Below are positions 50,970 to 61,553 of a DNA stretch of 64,000 nucleotides, piece after piece. The stretch is from contig OY723305.1 in assembly GCA_963210315.1 (NCBI GenBank), forward strand, positions 1,364,001 to 1,428,000, in the 5' to 3' direction. The DNA comes from Rhynchopus euleeides. Its lineage: Eukaryota > Euglenozoa > Diplonemea > Diplonemida > Diplonemidae. Under the pieces are notes generated by a model. It was not told where the DNA came from. It saw only the letters and a program-made list of their open reading frames with translations, and did no database searches. Position 1 is the first letter of the stretch. Every line of letters starts with the position of its first letter. The position numbers were made by a program, and so were the translations under genes.

Positions 50970-51826
50970 AGTTGAGGCGGGAGATACTGTTCCGTTGAAG
51001 CTGCGTTCCGATGCCGAGCTAGGTGTTGGGCGGCACGCTGTCCCGCCGCCTCCGCGGTAACCTGCAGGGCACTCCGCCGGATACCGTGGGACAGGATGCA
51101 TAGAGAGTCCCGCAGGTAGGTGTTGTAGTGGGCATATTGCAGGCCCTGGAACAAGGTCCCTTGAGGGGACACTTGCTGCCGATGAGTGATCCAGTGGCGC
51201 AGGAGGCCGATGTATCGGCCTGTGGGGGGTAGCAGGAGGGCCTGTCCTTTCTGGGAGAGATCTGTCTTTCCTCCCACAAACACCACCATGATGTAGCCCG
51301 AGTCCAGGAAGCTGACATCCCGGCACCGCAGCCTCTCCATGTCGCTCCACCGGCACCCCGTGCTCCACTGCAGAGCGAGGGCCACAGCCGGGAGGCTTAC
51401 CGGCTTGCGAAAAACAACGTTGAACACCCTGTTCGGGTTCACTGTCTCCGGCTGCCGTCTTTCCTCCCTGGGTATTTGGAGGGTTGCCCTCCGGAACGCC
51501 TCGCCGGAGGAGATCTTCGCCATGGCGTGGTACGTCAGGTACTGCCTGGCACTCGCGGGGGAGATCCTCGACTGCTGCATGAGCGACCTGAGCCACATCA
51601 AGAAGGCCATCTCGGGATCTAAGTTGGGGTCGTGGGGAGAAAGATTTGCGTAAAACTGCGCGGCACGAGCTTCCACGGAGATCATCGCCCGGAGAGAACT
51701 CTCCCGGTAGCACCCCGCCAGGAAGGACGACGTCTCGTGCCGCAAGTCGTTGTACCCCTCCTCTGAGACGGGCGGTGCAGGTCTGCGCACCTGGTGCCGC
51801 TCGAGGAGGGGAGCCCAGGGGCCCAG
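50915..51826 (-). CDS. Tyrosine recombinase of the DIRS-like element
   Basis: 303 codons follow directly after the gag TGA, in the same frame. The first ATG (51685) would remove the N-terminal part, so expression by stop readthrough from gag is likely. The catalytic set is visible: Arg in WSTGCRWSD (residue 159 counted from the codon after TGA), HxxR in LSHGIRRSAL (247-250), His in LARHRNAAS (272) and Tyr in STEQYL (281). The N-terminal core-binding region is helical. It would integrate the circular DNA intermediate. The set is complete, so the domain may be functional even though the reverse transcriptase is not. Confidence 0.88.
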   Translation of the reverse strand: MGPWAPLLERHQVRRPAPPVSEEGYNDLRHETSSFLAGCYRESSLRAMISVEARAAQFYANLSPHDPNLDPEMAFLMWLRSLMQQSRISPASARQYLTYHAMAKISSGEAFRRATLQIPREERRQPETVNPNRVFNVVFRKPVSLPAVALALQWSTGCRWSDMERLRCRDVSFLDSGYIMVVFVGGKTDLSQKGQALLLPPTGRYIGLLRHWITHRQQVSPQGTLFQGLQYAHYNTYLRDSLCILSHGIRRSALQVTAEAAGQRAAQHLARHRNAASTEQYLPPQLWQATLETKEATRILQSQ

Positions 51827-53359
51827 TCATTGGCGAGGGTGCTTCCCTTTTCCGCCCTGCTGAAAACCCCCCTTGTGCTTGTATCCGGTGACCCGGTCTG
51901 CCCCCTTCGGCCTCTGCGGGTTGCGAGGGCTCGGCTCCGCACTGGGCTTGTGGCGTTGGGCCGCCAGGCGGCCCTCCGACTGCAGGGTAGTCATCTTCTC
52001 GCGCGTCACCGACATGAAGGGGAGGGCCGCCAGTCGCTCCTCGAACTCCCCAGCGCCCACAGCCGCCTGCTCGCGGCGCAGGCCAGCCTCGATCAGCACC
52101 TCCTTGACTAGGATGGCCTCGAGGCGAACCACCATGTCGTTCATCAGGACCCCCATAGATGCCGCCCCCTGCATGTACATCATCCTCCGCAGACTCTTCA
52201 GGAGGACACGACGCTCGTGAAACTGGGAGCTCTGGGTGGCGGCAGCCGGAGCGTCATGGCGCATGATCAGGTGCGTCCACAAGCTCTCCAGCTTGTTCGG
52301 GTCGTTCAGGAAGGGGAGCCATGTGACAACCCGCGCCAAATCGGGAAGCTCTTCCGATGGCCACTGCCCTCCATAACTCGGCATGGCTGCGTAGGGGTTC
52401 TGAGCGGCGTACGCTGCGTCGTACCCTTGAGGGGCGTACACGAATGACCCCTGCCCTTGGGGGACAGCAGGCATGCCGGGACCCACTCCCTGAGGAGCAT
52501 GGGGGAGTGCTGCGGAGCCCTGCCCCTGAGGGGGGTACAGGGAGTGTCCTGTCTGTGACACCGAGCCCAGCCCTTGAGGGGCATACGTGGGCTGGACGAT
52601 CCCCTGGGGGGCCGCATGAGGGACAGCACCCAGCCCTTGAGGGGCTTGCATTGGGTGCCCCTGGGCGGACAGAGTGGCAGAGCCCGACCCTTGAGGGGCG
52701 TACATGGGGTGCACTTGGCCCGTCGGTAACACCGAGCCCGGCCCTTGAGGGGCATAGGTAGGCTGGACGAAACCCAGAGGGGCGGCCTGCGCGACAGCAC
52801 CTGGCCCTTGAGGGGCCTGCAGTGGGTGCACTTGGTTCGCTGGCCTAGCAGAGCCCGGCCCATGAGGGGCGTACACGGGATGCACATGTCCTTGAGGGAC
52901 AGGGGAAGGGAGGGGGGGCACGACAGAGGGAGGGAAGACAGGTTCTGCAGGGGCCTGGGGGGAGTGCTGTGTGTTAGGGAAGGGCACGGAGAAGGCCTCA
53001 GCCACTTCAGTCGCGGCCGCACTCACCTTTTCCTCTGCGCTCGCTTTCGTGGTCCGGTCCCCTTCCGGGTCCTCACCGCTTCCCACAGCGAACGCGCACA
53101 GCGGGCAACACCACTCGCTCGCCCCTTCGCCCTTCACAAACGGGCTGAGGGCCCCTGTTTCGCCTGACACTGCCTTCCACTCCGGGCAGATCACCCGACC
53201 CCGGCACCCACACCTCCAGCACTGCTCCGATTCCGCGCTTTTGTGCTCGATGGCACAGCGCGGAAAGATGCAGCGCGCACGCGGCTCGGCGGGCTTAACG
53301 CCCTCCGGAAGGACAGGTACTGTGACCTTGCTCCAATCGACCGAGCTCAGCTGCGACAT
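51827..53359 (-). CDS. Gag-like protein of the DIRS-like element
   Basis: 510 residues from the ATG at 53359 to a TGA at 51829-51827. N-terminal zinc-binding Cys clusters (CIFPRC, CWRCGC, CCPLC within residues 29-110) are followed by a long Pro/Gln/Gly region of imperfect repeats (YAPQGPGSVLPTGQVHP type, residues about 155-320). Next comes a helical domain (about 335-470) and a basic Gly/Lys tail, which would suit nucleic-acid binding. No retroviral capsid motif is recognised; the gag assignment rests on position and composition. The stop context is CAA TGA CTG with the recombinase continuing in frame. Confidence 0.78.
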   Translation of the reverse strand: MSQLSSVDWSKVTVPVLPEGVKPAEPRARCIFPRCAIEHKSAESEQCWRCGCRGRVICPEWKAVSGETGALSPFVKGEGASEWCCPLCAFAVGSGEDPEGDRTTKASAEEKVSAAATEVAEAFSVPFPNTQHSPQAPAEPVFPPSVVPPLPSPVPQGHVHPVYAPHGPGSARPANQVHPLQAPQGPGAVAQAAPLGFVQPTYAPQGPGSVLPTGQVHPMYAPQGSGSATLSAQGHPMQAPQGLGAVPHAAPQGIVQPTYAPQGLGSVSQTGHSLYPPQGQGSAALPHAPQGVGPGMPAVPQGQGSFVYAPQGYDAAYAAQNPYAAMPSYGGQWPSEELPDLARVVTWLPFLNDPNKLESLWTHLIMRHDAPAAATQSSQFHERRVLLKSLRRMMYMQGAASMGVLMNDMVVRLEAILVKEVLIEAGLRREQAAVGAGEFEERLAALPFMSVTREKMTTLQSEGRLAAQRHKPSAEPSPRNPQRPKGADRVTGYKHKGGFQQGGKGKHPRQ

Positions 53360-56300
53360 ATTTTACTGAGTACGAACCCAGTTTTTGTTTGTACGAACGG
53401 TGCCTGCTAGTGCATGTGTGCAGATACCGAACGCTGCCACGAGTCTTTTTAGTGCGAAAAGCTAGCTGTTCTTCCAAAAAAAGTAGAAGGGGGTATACGG
53501 GGGAGATGAGGGTAAGGCTCAGGAAAAGGGACTGTGCGCAGGACTGCTAATGAGGAAGGGGGGATGGGGGGGGGGAGGGGTAACAGCACTCTGCTGTTCA
53601 AACCCCCCACCCCCCCAACCCCCCTCTGCCTACACAAAACCATCCATCCCCTCAGCTGGTCTCCTGTAAATACCTTACCCCAACCCCGTCCCTACTCGCC
53701 TTCCCGAGAAGGTCTCTCTGAGAAGGGTAGTCACAGTTGTGCCTGTGATGAAAGAAAATTATAGTCCCCCCCCCTCAGCAACGAGAGAAGATCGGGTGGG
53801 GAGGGGCGGGGGCGGGGGTGGGGGTGTTTTGTTTTTATTTTCAAGCTTTTCATGGCGATATCGGCGGGCCTCTAAAAACTGCGGCAAATAAATAAATATG
53901 GGCGAAAAGATGTCGAAAAATTTGGAAATGATAATTCGAAGATGATCATGTCAATAAAATGGTCAATTGACAGAAGAACAACAAAAAAATGCAACGTCGT
54001 CAAATGAAAAAAAATGAGAACTGAAACTGGAGCTGCTAGGGTAGAGGGGACAGAGTTTGTGCGATGATCTTCTCCTCCCATCCCATCCCACATTTGAATA
54101 TGCTGTTCCCAATATCAAAACCGGGTAGAGGGTCGCGCTCGGTGCACAATTTTGGGCGAGTTTTGAACAATCTTTTTTGGACCCCTCTACCAAAAGAGGA
54201 CCAACAGAAACTACATCAGAACTATGAAAATCGTCCTGTTCAGGGGAGGCATGATCACCCGGCAACCTCGTCAGTTAACCTCACATCTCTACGCACCACA
54301 CTTCCCCATCTGAATCCCTTGGGTACAGTAGCCTCTGATCACAGAATCTCCACGCAGAACGGGGAGAAACGCAGAACAGGAGAAAGGACGAGATGGTGGG
54401 AGGGGGGAGACGATAGATGAGCAGGGCGGAAGAGGAGGGGTGTGGGGAGAGGGCGAGCGGGTCGTGCCGACCCTTAGTCGCCCCTCTCCACACACACACA
54501 CACACACACACCTCTTGAATTCGGCAACCATAGTTTTAGATTGTCGTGAATCAGTTCAACTGTTCTCACTTATTCGCCGCGCTCTTCAGAGCCCTTGTTA
54601 AGAGGGGCTAACAATGCATGTTTTCTTTAAGGAGAGGCGGGTGGGGGCGGGGAGGGCGGTGATTGAAAAGAGGAGGGGGGAACAGAACGGCATAAAGGCA
54701 GTTTTCCCTCTTCTTTTGGCATGGATGTGTGAGTGGGTGGGGGGGGGGGGGTTCTTATGACATTCGTTCCATCAAACTGCACCACACGGCGTGCGCCACC
54801 TGAACTGCTACCAGAAAGTGGGTAGCTACACCGCGTGATTTTTGCCTGATTTCACTATTTGGGGGACGGGGAAGGGGGAACGGGGGAGGGAGGGGAGGGG
54901 TGGGGAGGGATGGAGGGGGATAGGGGTGGGGGTGTCGGCATATTTTACTGAGTACGAACCCAGTTTTTGTTTGTACGAACGGTGCCTGCTAGTGCATGTG
55001 TGCAGATACCGAACGCTGCCACGAGTCTTTTTAGTGCGAAAAGCTAGCTGTTCTTCCAAAAAAAGTAGAAGGGGGTATACGGGGGAGATGAGGGTAAGGC
55101 TCAGGAAAAGGGACTGTGCGCAGGACTGCTAATGAGGAAGGGGGGATGGGGGGGGGAGGGGTAACAGCACTCTGCTGTTCAAACCCCCCACCCCCCCAAC
55201 CCCCCTCTGCCTACACAAAACCATCCATCCCCTCAGCTGGTCTCCTGTAAATACCTTACCCCAACCCCGTCCCTACTCGCCTTCCCGAGAAGGTCTCTCT
55301 GAGAAGGGTAGTCACAGTTGTGCCTGTGATGAAAGAAAATTATAGTCCCCCCCCCTCAGCAACGAGAGAAGATCGGGTGGGGAGGGGCGGGGGCGGGGGT
55401 GGGGGTGTTTTGTTTTTATTTTCAAGCTTTTCATGGCGATATCGGCGGGCCTCTAAAAACTGCGGCAAATAAATAAATATGGGCGAAAAGATGTCGAAAA
55501 ATTTGGAAATGATAATTCGAAGATGATCATGTCAATAAAATGGTCAATTGACAGAAGAACAACAAAAAAATGCAACGTCGTCAAATGAAAAAAAATGAGA
55601 ACTGAAACTGGAGCTGCTAGGGTAGAGGGGACAGAGTTTGTGCGATGATCTTCTCCTCCCATCCCATCCCACATTTGAATATGCTGTTCCCAATATCAAA
55701 ACCGGGTAGAGGGTCGCGCTCGGTGCACAATTTTGGGCGAGTTTTGAACAATCTTTTTTGGACCCCTCTACCAAAAGAGGACCAACAGAAACTACATCAG
55801 AACTATGAAAATCGTCCTGTTCAGGGGAGGCATGATCACCCGGCAACCTCGTCAGTTAACCTCACATCTCTACGCACCACACTTCCCCATCTGAATCCCT
55901 TGGGTACAGTAGCCTCTGATCACAGAATCTCCACGCAGAACGGGGAGAAACGCAGAACAGGAGAAAGGACGAGATGGTGGGAGGGGGGAGACGATAGATG
56001 AGCAGGGCGGAAGAGGAGGGGTGTGGGGAGAGGGCGAGCGGGTCGTGCCGACCCTTAGTCGCCCCTCTCCACACACACACACACACACACACCTCTTGAA
56101 TTCGGCAACCATAGTTTTAGATTGTCGTGAATCAGTTCAACTGTTCTCACTTATTCGCCGCGCTCTTCAGAGCCCTTGTTAAGAGGGGCTAACAATGCAT
56201 GTTTTCTTTAAGGAGAGGCGGGTGGGGGCGGGGAGGGCGGTGATTGAAAAGAGGAGGGGGGAACAGAACGGCATAAAGGCAGTTTTCCCTCTTCTTTTGG

Positions 56301-59300
56301 CATGGATGTGTGAGTGGGTGGGGGGGGGGGGGTTCTTATGACATTCGTTCCATCAAACTGCACCACACGGCGTGCGCCACCTGAACTGCTACCAGAAAGT
56401 GGGTAGCTACACCGCGTGATTTTTGCCTGATTTCACTATTTGGGGGACGGGGAAGGGGGAACGGGGGAGGGAGGGGAGGGGTGGGGAGGGATGGAGGGGG
56501 ATAGGGGTGGGGGTGTCGGCATATTTTACTGAGTACGAACCCAGTTTTTGTTTGTACGAACGGTGCCTGCTAGTGCATGTGTGCAGATACCGAACGCTGC
56601 CACGAGTCTTTTTAGTGCGAAAAGCTAGCTGTTCTTCCAAAAAAAGTAGAAGGGGGTATACGGGGGAGATGAGGGTAAGGCTCAGGAAAAGGGACTGTGC
56701 GCAGGACTGCTAATGAGGAAGGGGGGATGGGGGGGGGAGGGGTAACAGCACTCTGCTGTTCAAACCCCCCACCCCCCCAACCCCCCTCTGCCTACACAAA
56801 ACCATCCATCCCCTCAGCTGGTCTCCTGTAAATACCTTACCCCAACCCCGTCCCTACTCGCCTTCCCGAGAAGGTCTCTCTGAGAAGGGTAGTCACAGTT
56901 GTGCCTGTGATGAAAGAAAATTATAGTCCCCCCCCCTCAGCAACGAGAGAAGATCGGGTGGGGAGGGGCGGGGGCGGGGGTGGGGGTGTTTTGTTTTTAT
57001 TTTCAAGCTTTTCATGGCGATATCGGCGGGCCTCTAAAAACTGCGGCAAATAAATAAATATGGGCGAAAAGATGTCGAAAAATTTGGAAATGATAATTCG
57101 AAGATGATCATGTCAATAAAATGGTCAATTGACAGAAGAACAACAAAAAAATGCAACGTCGTCAAATGAAAAAAAATGAGAACTGAAACTGGAGCTGCTA
57201 GGGTAGAGGGGACAGAGTTTGTGCGATGATCTTCTCCTCCCATCCCATCCCACATTTGAATATGCTGTTCCCAATATCAAAACCGGGTAGAGGGTCGCGC
57301 TCGGTGCACAATTTTGGGCGAGTTTTGAACAATCTTTTTTGGACCCCTCTACCAAAAGAGGACCAACAGAAACTACATCAGAACTATGAAAATCGTCCTG
57401 TTCAGGGGAGGCATGATCACCCGGCAACCTCGTCAGTTAACCTCACATCTCTACGCACCACACTTCCCCATCTGAATCCCTTGGGTACAGTAGCCTCTGA
57501 TCACAGAATCTCCACGCAGAACGGGGAGAAACGCAGAACAGGAGAAAGGACGAGATGGTGGGAGGGGGGAGACGATAGATGAGCAGGGCGGAAGAGGAGG
57601 GGTGTGGGGAGAGGGCGAGCGGGTCGTGCCGACCCTTAGTCGCCCCTCTCCACACACACACACACACACACACCTCTTGAATTCGGCAACCATAGTTTTA
57701 GATTGTCGTGAATCAGTTCAACTGTTCTCACTTATTCGCCGCGCTCTTCAGAGCCCTTGTTAAGAGGGGCTAACAATGCATGTTTTCTTTAAGGAGAGGC
57801 GGGTGGGGGCGGGGAGGGCGGTGATTGAAAAGAGGAGGGGGGAACAGAACGGCATAAAGGCAGTTTTCCCTCTTCTTTTGGCATGGATGTGTGAGTGGGT
57901 GGGGGGGGGGGGGTTCTTATGACATTCGTTCCATCAAACTGCACCACACGGCGTGCGCCACCTGAACTGCTACCAGAAAGTGGGTAGCTACACCGCGTGA
58001 TTTTTGCCTGATTTCACTATTTGGGGGACGGGGAAGGGGGAACGGGGGAGGGAGGGGAGGGGTGGGGAGGGATGGAGGGGGATAGGGGTGGGGGTGTCGG
58101 CATATTTTACTGAGTACGAACCCAGTTTTTGTTTGTACGAACGGTGCCTGCTAGTGCATGTGTGCAGATACCGAACGCTGCCACGAGTCTTTTTAGTGCG
58201 AAAAGCTAGCTGTTCTTCCAAAAAAAGTAGAAGGGGGTATACGGGGGAGATGAGGGTAAGGCTCAGGAAAAGGGACTGTGCGCAGGACTGCTAATGAGGA
58301 AGGGGGGATGGGGGGGGGAGGGGTAACAGCACTCTGCTGTTCAAACCCCCCACCCCCCCAACCCCCCTCTGCCTACACAAAACCATCCATCCCCTCAGCT
58401 GGTCTCCTGTAAATACCTTACCCCAACCCCGTCCCTACTCGCCTTCCCGAGAAGGTCTCTCTGAGAAGGGTAGTCACAGTTGTGCCTGTGATGAAAGAAA
58501 ATTATAGTCCCCCCCCCTCAGCAACGAGAGAAGATCGGGTGGGGAGGGGCGGGGGCGGGGGTGGGGGTGTTTTGTTTTTATTTTCAAGCTTTTCATGGCG
58601 ATATCGGCGGGCCTCTAAAAACTGCGGCAAATAAATAAATATGGGCGAAAAGATGTCGAAAAATTTGGAAATGATAATTCGAAGATGATCATGTCAATAA
58701 AATGGTCAATTGACAGAAGAACAACAAAAAAATGCAACGTCGTCAAATGAAAAAAAATGAGAACTGAAACTGGAGCTGCTAGGGTAGAGGGGACAGAGTT
58801 TGTGCGATGATCTTCTCCTCCCATCCCATCCCACATTTGAATATGCTGTTCCCAATATCAAAACCGGGTAGAGGGTCGCGCTCGGTGCACAATTTTGGGC
58901 GAGTTTTGAACAATCTTTTTTGGACCCCTCTACCAAAAGAGGACCAACAGAAACTACATCAGAACTATGAAAATCGTCCTGTTCAGGGGAGGCATGATCA
59001 CCCGGCAACCTCGTCAGTTAACCTCACATCTCTACGCACCACACTTCCCCATCTGAATCCCTTGGGTACAGTAGCCTCTGATCACAGAATCTCCACGCAG
59101 AACGGGGAGAAACGCAGAACAGGAGAAAGGACGAGATGGTGGGAGGGGGGAGACGATAGATGAGCAGGGCGGAAGAGGAGGGGTGTGGGGAGAGGGCGAG
59201 CGGGTCGTGCCGACCCTTAGTCGCCCCTCTCCACACACACACACACACACACACCTCTTGAATTCGGCAACCATAGTTTTAGATTGTCGTGAATCAGTTC

Positions 59301-59680
59301 AACTGTTCTCACTTATTCGCCGCGCTCTTCAGAGCCCTTGTTAAGAGGGGCTAACAATGCATGTTTTCTTTAAGGAGAGGCGGGTGGGGGCGGGGAGGGC
59401 GGTGATTGAAAAGAGGAGGGGGGAACAGAACGGCATAAAGGCAGTTTTCCCTCTTCTTTTGGCATGGATGTGTGAGTGGGTGGGGGGGGGGGGCTTCTTA
59501 TGACATTCGTTCCATCAAACTGCACCACACGGCGTGCGCCACCTGAACTGCTACCAGAAAGTGGGTAGCTACACCGCGTGATTTTTGCCTGATTTCACTA
59601 TTTGGGGGACGGGGAAGGGGGAACGGGGGAGGGAGGGGAGGGGTGGGGAGGGATGGAGGGGGATAGGGGTGGGGGTGTCG
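53357..59680. repeat. Four tandem copies of a 1581-bp unit
   Basis: Units start at 53357, 54938, 56519 and 58100, and the fourth ends at 59680, giving exactly four full lengths. Copies are nearly identical; differences are mostly in homopolymers (for example the G-run near 59482). Each has a CA microsatellite (first at about 54490-54512), a G-run near its end, and the 85-bp segment related to the intronic repeat at 18241. Frames of 70-118 codons recur in each unit but show no domains, and plus and minus frames overlap, so I do not call genes. Confidence 0.93.
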
Positions 59681-60105
59681 GGGGGGGTGGGGTTTCGCGG
59701 CGGTACTCTTGAAATCACAAGGCACGCACCTCACCACACCACCCTCCCACACACCCACTACCAACCGCACCCCACCCACCCCCCTCCCCCCCCCCCCCCT
59801 TTTGTGACGCGCACACAGTTCATACAGAGTCACCACACAGTCACATGAATGTTTTTGTTTGGAGGAATAAAAGAGTTAGAAACGCACCAAGACAGCTGTT
59901 TGATTCCTTCGATGCGAGATACACTGCACGATGCACAAAACACAGGAAGGGGGGGGGGGGGTGGCGGGGGGGGAGGAGGGCTGATGAACGGGAGAACGGG
60001 AGAACAATTAAATGGTGCCCCTGACGACCCCATATTGCGTAGTTTGTGCGTAGTGAAAAGGGGGGGGGGGTCTCATTTTTTGATTTACTCAGCCATTCTC
60101 TGTCT
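59681..60105. other. Spacer after the tandem array
   Basis: Poly-C/poly-G tracts and CCCACC-rich DNA. The 26 bp at 60034-60059 recur exactly at 63418-63443 in direct orientation. No gene is seen. Confidence 0.5.
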
Positions 60106-60730
60106 CTATGCCGGGACCCCAAACTCAAGGAGTTCTTGCTGTTCCGGGGTCAGTGAGGGTGCAGGCGCTTCAGGTGCTGCAGGTGCTGCAGGTTCTTGAG
60201 GTGCTGCAGCGCTGGCAGCCTTCGGTGCGGGTTTCGACGCAGTCTTTGCAGGTCTCTTTGGGGGTGCCCTTTGGCGCGGTGCCTGCTTCAGCTCGTCGGG
60301 TGGAAGCATCAACGCATCATTAAGCGGTGCCTGATTCAGCTCCTCCGGGTGGAAGCGTCAACGCATCATTAAGGAAGAAGGAAGCACAGTTGCTACGCTT
60401 TTTTGCAGCTGCAGGAAACGACACCATACCCAACAACAATCCCCAGACCGTCGAGGGAGAGTGGGCGCCTGGATCCCGTGACACAGATCTCTAGTGCCGT
60501 TGTGATCCCCTCGGATAACGTCTCCTGGACGTTGTCAGCGGAGGTTGCCTGTGTGGCGGTGACCTCCGTATACCCCGCGGGATCCAGTGCCAGTAGCGCC
60601 TTCTTCAGCTTTTCGTCGACCCCTCGGCCGACGCTCTCCTTGATGTCAAGGGCCACCTTCAGGGTGGCACCTCGCAGCGCCCTGAAGGCTGTGATCGTAT
60701 CATCATTCACAATCTCGAGGGTGTTCTACG
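60106..60730 (-). CDS. Small two-part gene candidate (Ala/Pro/Lys-rich tail)
   Basis: Two minus-strand coding-like segments. The first (60730 to about 60410) reads a soluble helical peptide (TITAFRALRGATLKVALDIK, later DEKLKKALLALDPAGYTEV) and ends near a GG|GTATGG donor. The second (about 60345-60106) reads LPPDELKQAPRQ, a Lys/Ala/Pro-rich stretch, then SLTPEQQELLEFGVPA and a stop. Phase across the proposed intron does not fit cleanly, so the model is incomplete and no start codon was found. The tail resembles basic, Ala/Pro-rich, histone-like or linker sequences, but no family can be claimed. Confidence 0.4.
60276..60372 (-). repeat. 48/49-bp tandem duplication
   Basis: Unit 1 (60276-60323) and unit 2 (60324-60372) are about 90% identical; unit 2 has one extra base (CCTCCGGG against CGTCGGG). 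The extra base shifts the frame, so only one copy can be coding in the same frame. Confidence 0.8.
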
Positions 60731-60961
60731 CGGCTCCTGGAACTCACTTCCTTCTCAGTAGGGTGGACGACTCGCCCAACTTTTCAGCTAAGCTACTGTG
60801 ACAAAAAATATTGGCTTCAAAAAAAGAAATTCCTGGGTTTCTCGGCCACTTTTGAGGTAATTGCGCGACAGTCCTGAAGTTGGGAACCCCAAATGTGGAA
60901 AAGCAACACCGAAAACTCGATTTTCGGGCCCCACACTGTAGACACAATGTGAATTTTCGGG

Positions 60962-61263
60962 GGTACCTGGGACCCCCCGTGTTTAAGTCCCCCCCCTGGA
61001 GGCGACTTTCGGCCAGGGGGGGGCTTAAACACGGGGGTGGCACGGTGGAGACCAAGAAGACCTCTTCCGCTTCCGTCGTATGGGGGTGATTCCGGTCCGG
61101 ATGGACTTTTGGCACCCCACTTTTCGACTCTGACAGCACCTGGAGGGCACCAGGTGGCCTAGCGGCCACCTGATGACCCTCCAGACCAGCCCACTCCCGT
61201 GTTTAGGTCCACCTGTGCTTAAGTCCCCCCTGGGGGGACTTTTACACGGGTGGTCCCAGGTAC
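60962..61263. repeat. 300-bp inverted-repeat unit
   Basis: The left arm near 60962-60995 (GTACCTGGGACCCCCCGTGT) is inverted near 61232-61263 (ACACGGGTGGTCCCAGGTAC). Inner words GTTTAAGTCCCCCC and CTTAAACACGGGGG repeat in both orientations. Confidence 0.6.
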
Positions 61264-61379
61264 GAGCAGTGATCTCGTGCCAGGGCTGGCATGGCCCGAC
61301 CTCAACATTTTCCCATCACATGTTGTGGAGAGGCCAGACTATCTTCAGTAGACTTTGGGTTTTTGAGTTCGGCCGGGTG

Positions 61380-61553
61380 AAAATGCGGCGCAGCGTGCGA
61401 AAATCCAACGCCACCATGAGAGGCAGGTGGATGAAGCTTGATGACTCAGTCGCGCCGAATCGTACCCAAGTGAAGGACTATCCCCTGGAATGCGACACAG
61501 CACCAACCGGTGTGAGACGTGCCTTCAAAATCCTGAAGGATGTTCACCGACCA
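61380..61553 (+). other. Coding-like segment before the 41-bp array
   Basis: One plus-strand frame reads MRRSVRKSNATMRGRWMKLD and continues as charged, protein-like sequence to the array border at about 61553. It could be the remnant of an element protein. No start, stop or splice site is assigned. Confidence 0.25.

Larger units (their letters stand above)
50142..53359 (-). mobile_element. Truncated DIRS-like retroelement
   Basis: Order on the minus strand is gag, tyrosine recombinase, reverse transcriptase. A recombinase placed upstream of, and overlapping, the reverse transcriptase is the DIRS/PAT arrangement rather than Ngaro. The reverse transcriptase stops before its catalytic YxDD, and no RNase H or 3' terminal repeat is seen, so the 3' part is missing. 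The gag ATG lies at the edge of a 1581-bp tandem array, which may derive from the element's 5' region. Confidence 0.85.

Noticed and set aside
53872..59274. Recurrent 73-118 codon frames in each 1581-bp unit
   Set aside because: Frames overlap on opposite strands, lack domains and splice logic, and are conserved only because the copies are nearly identical.
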